From Pseudomonadota bacterium (GTDB lineage: Bacteria > Pseudomonadota > Alphaproteobacteria > Caulobacterales > Caulobacteraceae): a stretch of DNA of 11,606 bases. The DNA is taken from positions 1 through 11,606 of the forward strand of contig JAEYQX010000157.1 in assembly GCA_023409795.1 (NCBI GenBank), written 5' to 3'. Shown here one piece after another: positions 7,126-11,606 of the stretch. The translations under genes and the position numbers were made by a program. Position 1 is the stretch's first letter, and every line of letters starts with the position of its first letter. The notes under the pieces are model-generated. The model saw only the letters and a program-made list of their open reading frames with translations, was not told where the DNA came from and did no database searches.

Positions 7126-7329
7126 TTAGAGGATCTTGAGGTCCACAGCCGAGGTCTTGCCGCGCTGGGTTTCCAGCTCGTACTCAACCTTGGCGTTTTC
7201 ATCGAGACCTGCCAGGCCAGCCTTTTGAACAGCCGTGACGTGGACGAAAACGTCCGAGCCGCCGCTGTCCGGCTGGATGAAGCCATAGCCCTTGGTGGGG
7301 TTGAACCACTTGACCGTACCGGTCGCCAT
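7126..7329 (-). CDS. Cold-shock domain protein (CspA family)
   Basis: This 67-residue single-stranded nucleic-acid-binding protein forms one five-stranded cold-shock domain. It opens MATGTVKWFNPTKGYGFIQP and contains RNP1 KGYGFIQ (13-19) and RNP2 VFVHV (27-31), the aromatic RNA-contacting motifs. The length is normal for the family. It probably acts as an RNA chaperone in the cytoplasm. The start at ATG 7329 is fixed by the family N-terminus and by GGAG at 7341-7338 on the minus strand, 8 nt away. An in-frame TTG at 7401 would add 24 unrelated residues and is rejected. The gene has its own candidate promoter, a leader of roughly 130 nt, and the strong terminator at 7070-7099. Which Csp paralogue it is cannot be told from the sequence. 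Confidence 0.96.
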   Translation of the reverse strand: MATGTVKWFNPTKGYGFIQPDSGGSDVFVHVTAVQKAGLAGLDENAKVEYELETQRGKTSAVDLKIL

Positions 7330-7460
7330 CTTAGCGTCTCCGTAAACGCGCTTTGCCAGGCGGATTTCCACGCAGGAGAATCCGTCAGTCCATCTGGACA
7401 AGCTCGTTCAGTAGAAGGAGCGAGACGCGGGTTTGGACCCCACGCAAAATCCGGACTGCA
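7330..7460 (-). promoter_or_regulatory. Long 5' leader of the cold-shock gene
   Basis: If transcription starts a few bases below the candidate -10 at 7467-7472, the mRNA would carry about 130 untranslated nt before ATG 7329. Long structured leaders are typical of temperature-regulated csp genes. One GANTC site (GAATC, 7378-7382) lies within it. I see no long perfect hairpin, so any thermosensor structure remains untested. Confidence 0.4.
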
Positions 7461-7466
7461 GGAGGG

Positions 7467-7495
7467 ATGACACCTGACTATCCACAAGCCGTCAA
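7467..7495 (-). promoter_or_regulatory. Candidate sigma-70 promoter for the cold-shock gene
   Basis: The minus strand reads TTGACG (7495-7490), a 17-nt spacer, then TGTCAT (7472-7467). That is 5 of 6 matches to the -35 and 4 of 6 to the -10 consensus at ideal spacing. The -35 overlaps the stop codon of the upstream extensin-like gene (TGA at 7494-7492), allowing independent expression of the cold-shock gene. Confidence 0.5.
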
Positions 7496-8352
7496 CTGTA
7501 AACCGCTTCTGGCCTCACACTGTTTTGGTCAGATCGCGGTCCTGAACAGATTCCGCGCGCCGCAGCATCGACATGAAAATGATCCCTGTGCGCCACATTA
7601 TAGTCCGGTGTCAGAACATTGGCGAACAGGCCACAGGCCCCGTCGCGCAGGCGTCTGAGCAGGCTTGCGCCCGCCGCTCCGGCAGGCCCCTGCCCGTCCC
7701 AGTCGTCCAGCACCGAGACCTGGCGTCCGTCCGCCAGGCGGATGGCCGAGATGTCGATCGCATTGGCCCGCGCGTGCTGGCTGGGCCGGGCCGTGGCGGC
7801 GGCGGATCCATAGATGCGGCGACAGGCATAGGTGCCCAGGCTGTCGATCCGGGCAACCTCGCTGCCCATGATCTGGCGCGCGCCCGGTTGCAGGACATGG
7901 CGATCCCACAGGATATGGCGCACGGCGACCGGGCAGCGCAGGGTCAGGCCCGCAGGGCGGAGCGGCGTCATCTCGCCGCCGGTCAGCCGCACCGCGCCCC
8001 TGACGATGCAGAAGCCGCCGTCGTCGCGATCCTCGGCCCGCCTGGCCTCGACCCCGGCCTGGTGCAGCAGCTCCAGACAGGCATCCGTCGCCGCCTCGAC
8101 CCGCTGGGGTGATGCATGATCGTCCAGGTCCAGTCGCGCGATCTTGGCCCCCGTTGCCAGCCCCGGCGGATGGCGCAGGTCCAGCGGCTTCCAGGGCAGG
8201 TCCTGGGGCGGGGCCCAGCGATGCACCATCCAGACCAGGCCACAGGCGACCAGGCCCAGGGTCACCACCGCGCTCCAGGCATTGGCCAGCCCCACGGCCC
8301 CGGACGGGGGCGGCGAAGGGGGGGCGGGTTGGTCGTGGCCAGGCTCGGTCAT
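7492..8352 (-). CDS. Extensin-like family protein (PF06904-type, M15-like peptidase fold), membrane-anchored
   Basis: The 286-residue product starts with a Pro-rich cytoplasmic tail (residues 1-20, QPAPPSPPPSG) and one membrane segment (about 21-45), followed by a periplasmic domain. The C-terminal half matches the bacterial 'extensin-like C-terminus' family, related to D-Ala-D-Ala carboxypeptidases. SQHARANAIDI supplies a His 193/Asp 200 pair and AHRDHFHVD a distal histidine (258 or 260), a likely zinc triad. LADGRQVSVLDDW and RRLRDGACGLF are also family segments. Six cysteines (92, 115, 140, 177, 240, 269) suit disulfides in the periplasm. It is probably a cell-wall (peptidoglycan) active or binding protein; catalysis is not proven for the family. 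ATG 8352 is chosen because it precedes the tail and membrane anchor; the reading frame continues to 8451 without a better start. The gene is divergent from ppk2. The 110-nt shared upstream region shows no clear promoter. Confidence 0.85.
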   Translation of the reverse strand: MTEPGHDQPAPPSPPPSGAVGLANAWSAVVTLGLVACGLVWMVHRWAPPQDLPWKPLDLRHPPGLATGAKIARLDLDDHASPQRVEAATDACLELLHQAGVEARRAEDRDDGGFCIVRGAVRLTGGEMTPLRPAGLTLRCPVAVRHILWDRHVLQPGARQIMGSEVARIDSLGTYACRRIYGSAAATARPSQHARANAIDISAIRLADGRQVSVLDDWDGQGPAGAAGASLLRRLRDGACGLFANVLTPDYNVAHRDHFHVDAAARGICSGPRSDQNSVRPEAVYS

Positions 8353-8462
8353 CCCCCAGCCAATGCCCGTAGGGCGCGGCGGTTGCCCCACGGCACGCAG
8401 GGCTGGCCTTGAGCCCAAAACCGCCGCAAGCTCGCCACCAGGCCACAGCAAAGGGAGACGAC

Positions 8463-9206
8463 ATGGACAAGCCAGACTATGACGAGGCTCTGGAGGCCCT
8501 CCAGATCCAGCTGGTCGAAACCCAGGCCTGGGCCATCGAAAAGGGCCTGAAGATCGTGGTCGTCTTCGAGGGCCGCGATGCCGCGGGCAAGGATGGCGCG
8601 ATCAAGCGGATGACGGCGGTCATGGCCCCGCGCGCCACCCGCGTCGTCGCCCTGCCCAAGCCCAGCGACCGCGAGACCAGCCAGTGGTATTTCCAGCGCT
8701 ATGTCCCCCACCTGCCCGCGGCCGGTGAAATCGTCTTCTTCAACCGCTCCTGGTACAACCGTGCCGGCGTCGAGCCGGTCATGGGCTTTTGCACCCCGCA
8801 GCAGTACGAGGACTTCCTGAACGAGGTCGAGGACTTCGAGCGGATGCTGACCCACTCGGGCATCATCATGATCAAGCTGTGGCTCGATATCACCCGCGAG
8901 GAGCAGGCAAAGCGCCTGGCCGAGCGGATGGAGGATCCGATCAAGCGCTTCAAGGTCTCGCCTATGGACAAGGAGGCCCAGGCGCGCTGGGACGACTATT
9001 CGCGGGCCCGCGACCGGATGCTGGCCGAGACCCACTTCCCCTGCGCGCCCTGGACGGTGGTGGCCACCAACACCAAGAAGCAGGCGCGGCTCAACATCAT
9101 CCGCCACATCCTAAAGGTCCTGGACCGTCCGGGGCTCAAGGCCGACGCGCCCGACCCCGACATCGTCTTCAGCGCCGACCAGGCCCGGGGCCGCCTGGCA
9201 CCCTAG
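8463..9206 (+). CDS. ppk2: Polyphosphate kinase 2 (class I PPK2)
   Basis: This is a single-domain PPK2 of 247 residues, the usual size for class I enzymes. These transfer phosphate between polyphosphate and nucleoside diphosphates (ADP/GDP to ATP/GTP). Walker A is FEGRDAAGKDGAIK (36-48; Asp 39 and Lys 43 are the expected key residues). The Walker B region is VFFNRSWYNRAGVEPVMGF (91-109). The lid contains RLAERMEDPIKRFKVSPMD (151-169). The C-terminal PWTVVATNTKKQARLNIIRH is also conserved. At the position preceding Arg-Ser-Trp-Tyr-Asn-Arg this protein has Asn 94, where several characterised PPK2s have Asp. ATG 8463 is chosen because GGGAG lies 5 nt upstream and the opening MDKPDYDEAL fits the family. 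The gene stands alone; ubiA follows after 73 nt. Confidence 0.94.
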   Translation: MDKPDYDEALEALQIQLVETQAWAIEKGLKIVVVFEGRDAAGKDGAIKRMTAVMAPRATRVVALPKPSDRETSQWYFQRYVPHLPAAGEIVFFNRSWYNRAGVEPVMGFCTPQQYEDFLNEVEDFERMLTHSGIIMIKLWLDITREEQAKRLAERMEDPIKRFKVSPMDKEAQARWDDYSRARDRMLAETHFPCAPWTVVATNTKKQARLNIIRHILKVLDRPGLKADAPDPDIVFSADQARGRLAP

Positions 9207-9268
9207 GCTGCAATCCGGGCCGCCCGCTCCAGCTCCCCAGGGCTGGACCGGCTGCGTGGCCAGGGGCT

Positions 9269-9283
9269 ATGACCACGCCATGA
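9269..9283 (+). other. Four-codon leader ORF overlapping the ubiA start (ATGA junction)
   Basis: ATG 9269 begins a four-codon frame (Met-Thr-Thr-Pro) whose TGA (9281-9283) overlaps the ubiA ATG (9280-9282) as ATGA. The two starts sit on an imperfect direct repeat: ATGACCACGCC at 9269, ATGACCACCGCC at 9280. AGGGG at 9262-9266 is 2 nt before the first ATG and 13 nt before the second. Translation of the leader is not shown; it may be a chance duplication. Confidence 0.35.
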
Positions 9284-10299
9284 CCACCGCCCCCCTGCCC
9301 GATGCCGCCCACCAGAACTGGGTGGATCGCCATGCGCCAGAGCGCCTGAAGCCCTGGCTGAAGCTGGGACGGTTCGACCGGCCGATCGGCACCTGGCTGC
9401 TGCTGCTGCCGGGCTGGCAGGGGATCGCCCTGGCCCTGCAGCAATTTGGCCGCCCCTTTGGCCTTTACGAGCTGTGGCTGGTCATCGGATTTGGCCTGGG
9501 CGCGGCCCTGATGCGCGGGGCCGGCTGTGCGGTGAACGACATTGTCGACCGCGACTTCGATGCCCAGGTCGCCCGCACCGCCATGCGCCCCATTCCGGCC
9601 GGCCAGATCAGCGTCAGGCAGGCCTGTGCCTTCGTCATCGGCCTGTGCCTGGTCAGCCTGTGCATCCTGCTCAGCATGAACCTTCTGTCGGTCCTGCTGG
9701 GAGCCCTGTCCCTGTTCCTGGTGGCCGCCTATCCCTTCATGAAGCGCATCACCTGGTGGCCCCAGGCCTGGCTGGGCCTGACCTTCAACTGGGGCGCGCT
9801 GCTGGGCTTTGCTGCCGCGACCGGAGGCCTGTTCTCGTTGGGCTGGCTCTATATCCTGCAGGTGAAGCTCAGCGGCGACGCCTTCTGGCTGTCGCCCGAA
9901 CTGGACCAGATGGGCCGCCTGGCCTGGTCGGCAGGCCTGCTCTACATCGGCGGCCTGTTCTGGACCCTGGGCTATGACACTATCTACGCCCTTCAGGACA
10001 TCGAGGATGACGTCATGGCCGGGGTCAAGTCCTCGGCCCGCCGCCTGGGCTCGCAGGTCAGGCCGGGCATTGCCGTCTTCTATGTCCTGGCCACGGTCCT
10101 TGCCGGCCTGGCCGGCTGGGCGGCGGGCCTTGGCCCCGTATTCTACGCAGGCCTGGCCCTTTATGGCTTGCACCTGGGCTGGCAGGTCGCGAAGCTGCGG
10201 CCCGAGGATGCCCCGGCCTGCCTGGCCCTGTTCAAGTCGAACCGCGAGGCGGGACTGATCCTTCTGGCTGCCATCGCGTTCAGCGGCCTGTCTGTTTGA
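9280..10299 (+). CDS. ubiA: 4-hydroxybenzoate polyprenyltransferase
   Basis: This integral membrane prenyltransferase of ubiquinone biosynthesis attaches the polyprenyl tail to 4-hydroxybenzoate. Counting from ATG 9280 (339 residues), the first Asp-rich motif is NDIVDRDFD (86-94) and the second is YDTIYALQDIEDD (232-244). Both are needed to hold Mg2+-diphosphate. KLGRFDRPIGTWLLLLPGW, RTAMRPIPAG and AAYPFMKRITWWPQ are also diagnostic. Eight or nine membrane segments are evident. It is longer than the usual 290-300 residues owing to an N-terminal extension of about 25 and an insertion of about 25 residues (roughly 190-216, VKLSGDAFWLSPELDQMGRL) between the fifth and sixth membrane regions. ATG 9280 is the family-like start; GTG 9256 is in frame but lacks a Shine-Dalgarno. 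A lipoprotein gene follows 24 nt downstream. Confidence 0.95.
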   Translation: MTTAPLPDAAHQNWVDRHAPERLKPWLKLGRFDRPIGTWLLLLPGWQGIALALQQFGRPFGLYELWLVIGFGLGAALMRGAGCAVNDIVDRDFDAQVARTAMRPIPAGQISVRQACAFVIGLCLVSLCILLSMNLLSVLLGALSLFLVAAYPFMKRITWWPQAWLGLTFNWGALLGFAAATGGLFSLGWLYILQVKLSGDAFWLSPELDQMGRLAWSAGLLYIGGLFWTLGYDTIYALQDIEDDVMAGVKSSARRLGSQVRPGIAVFYVLATVLAGLAGWAAGLGPVFYAGLALYGLHLGWQVAKLRPEDAPACLALFKSNREAGLILLAAIAFSGLSV

Positions 10300-10323
10300 T
10301 GTGACCCATAACCGGAGTCTGAC

Positions 10324-11163
10324 ATGATCCGTTCGCGCCCCGCTCGCGCCCTTTTCCTGACCGCTGCCGTCGCAGCCCTGCTGGCGGGCTGCCAGAGGGA
10401 TGGCCAGAAGGCGGACAAGGCTCCGGCACCTGAGGCGCAGACGGCGATCGAGGCCCCCCTGACCTATGAGAGCGAGACCCCCTTCGCCAAGGTCAGCCTG
10501 GCCCTGCCCAAGGCCATCCAGTCCCAGCCCGAGCTCTACAAGGCCCTCTATGCCCAGGAGGTTCAGGACCTGATGGGCTATGCCGAGGGGGCCCAGGCCG
10601 ACCGCACCGAGGCTGGCAGCGACGCCGCCCTGCCGCCCTATCAGAAGATCATCACCTACAGCGGCGTGGTCCAGACCGGCCGCCTGTTCAGCGCCGTGCG
10701 CAGTGACTTCGACTATTCAGGTGGGGCCCATCCCAATACCGTCGCCACGGCCCTGCTGTGGGACAAGACCACCGGCAAGCGGATCAGCGCCGGCGATCTT
10801 CTTGCCAAGGGGGCTGACCTGACGGCGCTGGAGCGCGCCCTGTGCGAGGCCGTCAACACCGCCAAGAAAAAGCGCCCGGGTGCGACGCCGGTCACGACCA
10901 CCAGCGACACCTGGTCCTGCCCCCGGGTCAAGAGCCTGGCCGTGGCCCTGGCCCCCGGCTCGGTCGAGGGCAAGGCGGGCGGCCTGACCTTCCTGCTCGA
11001 TGCCTATGCCGTCGGCCCCTATGTCGAGGGCCCGTATTACCTCACCTTGCCGACCAGCGCCTTCCAGGGCGTGCTCAACCCCACCTATGCCGATGAGTTC
11101 GCCGGCCAGCCGGCCAAGACGGGCGACGTCACCGAGGACCTTCGGAGAACTTCGGGCGACTGA
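10324..11163 (+). CDS. Putative lipoprotein with DUF4163/DUF3298-type domains
   Basis: The 279-residue product has a lipoprotein signal: basic start, hydrophobic stretch 9-21, and lipobox LLAGC with Cys 23 as the lipid-modified residue. A low-complexity Ala/Lys/Pro linker follows (about 25-45). The rest resembles the DUF4163-DUF3298 pair found in RsiV and PdaC-type envelope proteins. The diagnostic stretch is DFDYSGGAHPNTVATALLWD (128-147), followed by KTTGKRISAGDLL and, near the C-terminus, AVGPYVEGPYYLTLPTSAF (229-247). The domain binds or contacts cell-wall components in some members; its role here is unknown. ATG 10324 has GGAG 7 nt upstream. A GAGTC site (10315-10319, GANTC type) overlaps that Shine-Dalgarno. 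The gene may be co-transcribed with ubiA (24-nt gap). It converges with the XRE gene at a 15-nt gap holding only a weak inverted repeat (CGCGCC/GGCGCG, 11165-11190). Confidence 0.8.
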   Translation: MIRSRPARALFLTAAVAALLAGCQRDGQKADKAPAPEAQTAIEAPLTYESETPFAKVSLALPKAIQSQPELYKALYAQEVQDLMGYAEGAQADRTEAGSDAALPPYQKIITYSGVVQTGRLFSAVRSDFDYSGGAHPNTVATALLWDKTTGKRISAGDLLAKGADLTALERALCEAVNTAKKKRPGATPVTTTSDTWSCPRVKSLAVALAPGSVEGKAGGLTFLLDAYAVGPYVEGPYYLTLPTSAFQGVLNPTYADEFAGQPAKTGDVTEDLRRTSGD

Positions 11164-11178
11164 CCGCGCCCGTCGGGA

Positions 11179-11382
11179 TCAGTCGGCGCGATAGGCATTG
11201 GCGAACACCGTCTCGACCGAACAGTCGAACAGGGCCGCTATGCGATAGGCCAGATCCAGCGACGGGTCGTGCTTCTCGGTTTCCAGGGCATTGATGGCCT
11301 GACGCGACACGCCCAGGGCCTGGCCCAGCTGTTCCTGGGTCATGCCCCGCTCGACGCGCAGCAGTTTCAGCCGGTTCTTCAC
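11179..11382 (-). CDS. Small XRE-family helix-turn-helix transcriptional regulator
   Basis: This 67-residue DNA-binding protein is almost entirely one Cro/C1-type HTH: NRLKLLRVERGMTQEQLGQA, then GVSRQAINALE as recognition helix (24-34), then DPSLDLAYRIAALFDCSVETVF. The length matches the common stand-alone YozG-like regulators. The GTG start at 11382 overlaps the stop of the upstream membrane-protein gene as GTGA, with AAGGA a few nt upstream. This decides the start and implies translational coupling. The frame continues upstream to 11427 but only through the neighbour's coding sequence. Such regulators are often encoded with a small membrane protein, as here; the target genes are unknown. 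Confidence 0.9.
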   Translation of the reverse strand: MKNRLKLLRVERGMTQEQLGQALGVSRQAINALETEKHDPSLDLAYRIAALFDCSVETVFANAYRAD

Positions 11383-11606
11383 TTGGTGTCCTTGATGAAC
11401 AGGCCGGACAGGCCGAACAGCAGCCACATCAGGGCATAGCCGCCCCAGCCCGGCAGGTGCACCACCCCGGCAAAGGTCTCCAGGAAGCCCCAGACGGTCA
11501 TCAGGCCCAGGGTCGCCATGCAGGCCGTAATCAGCCGCTTGGCCAGCAGGGTGCGGACATATTCGTCGGCCTCGCGCAGATAGCGCAGGGTCACCCAGAT
11601 CTGGAT
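11379..11606 (-). CDS. Small membrane protein, C-terminal part (5' end beyond right edge)
   Basis: The minus-strand frame is open from the right edge of the window (first visible residues IQIWVTLRYLREADEYVRTL) to the stop at 11379. The stretch YLREADEYVRTLLAKRLITA followed by two membrane segments (about ACMATLGLMTVWGFLETF and GYALMWLLFGLSGLFI) matches the end of a family of roughly 150-170-residue four-helix membrane proteins that I recall from alphaproteobacteria next to XRE genes. A GTG at 11594 could look like a start, but the conserved YLREADE segment begins only a few residues later and normally sits in mid-protein. The gene is therefore taken as truncated. It shares 4 nt with the XRE gene. 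Its function is unknown. Confidence 0.75.
   Translation of the reverse strand: MQIWVTLRYLREADEYVRTLLAKRLITACMATLGLMTVWGFLETFAGVVHLPGWGGYALMWLLFGLSGLFIKDTK

Noticed and set aside
7330..7401. In-frame N-terminal extension of the cold-shock protein from TTG 7401
   Set aside because: The 24 extra residues are not part of the family, and ATG 7329 has a well-spaced GGAG.
9228..9247. Inverted repeat TCCAGC/GCTGGA between ppk2 and ubiA as a terminator
   Set aside because: Only 6 bp, with an 8-nt loop and no T-run. Too weak to call.
11379..11594. GTG 11594 as the start of a complete 71-residue membrane protein
   Set aside because: The frame stays open to the window edge, and the conserved YLREADE segment normally lies mid-protein, so the gene is treated as truncated.

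Overview
The window is GC-rich, tightly packed chromosomal DNA of an alphaproteobacterium. The protein set, the small gene gaps, the many palindromic intergenic elements and the general sequence style point to Caulobacterales (Caulobacter, Brevundimonas or Phenylobacterium type), but no taxonomic marker gene is present, so this is an inference. No rRNA, tRNA, CRISPR array, insertion sequence, phage gene or toxin module was found. Most of the window reads as ordinary core genome.

Layout. Positions 2-3193 (+) hold a ferric-iron ABC importer: the end of a periplasmic Fe3+-binding protein, a two-domain permease and the ATPase. A perfect 10-bp hairpin lies between the binding protein and the permease. 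Positions 3194-3513 have no gene but hold a dense cluster of palindromes, including two 42-bp repeat copies differing by one base. This cluster sits between the convergent ATPase and HNH nuclease genes. Positions 3514-4086 (-) encode a stand-alone HNH endonuclease. Its upstream region carries a TTAA pair, a GANTC site and an AT-rich palindrome. Positions 4257-4901 (-) encode a TRIC/UPF0126 membrane protein.

Positions 5050-7048 (+) are a two-gene unit: a JmjC/cupin 2-oxoglutarate oxygenase resembling ribosomal oxygenases, followed 4 nt later by GluQ, the glutamyl-queuosine tRNA(Asp) synthetase. A strong bidirectional terminator separates gluQ from a convergent cold-shock protein gene (7126-7329, -), which has a long leader and a candidate sigma-70 promoter. 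Next is an extensin-like/M15-fold cell-wall protein (7492-8352, -), divergent from a class I polyphosphate kinase 2 (8463-9206, +). After that come UbiA, the ubiquinone prenyltransferase (9280-10299, +), and a DUF3298-type lipoprotein (10324-11163, +). The window closes with a minus-strand pair: a small membrane protein running off the right edge, and an XRE-type regulator coupled to it by a 4-nt GTGA overlap.

How the genes relate. The iron importer is one operon. The oxygenase and GluQ may form a translation- or RNA-modification unit. The membrane protein and XRE regulator form a second coupled unit. The other genes look like single housekeeping units. I did not find a clear, complete, previously undescribed system. 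The best leads are the palindrome cluster at 3194-3513, the oxygenase-gluQ pairing, and the unusual translation-start regions of fbpB and ubiA.
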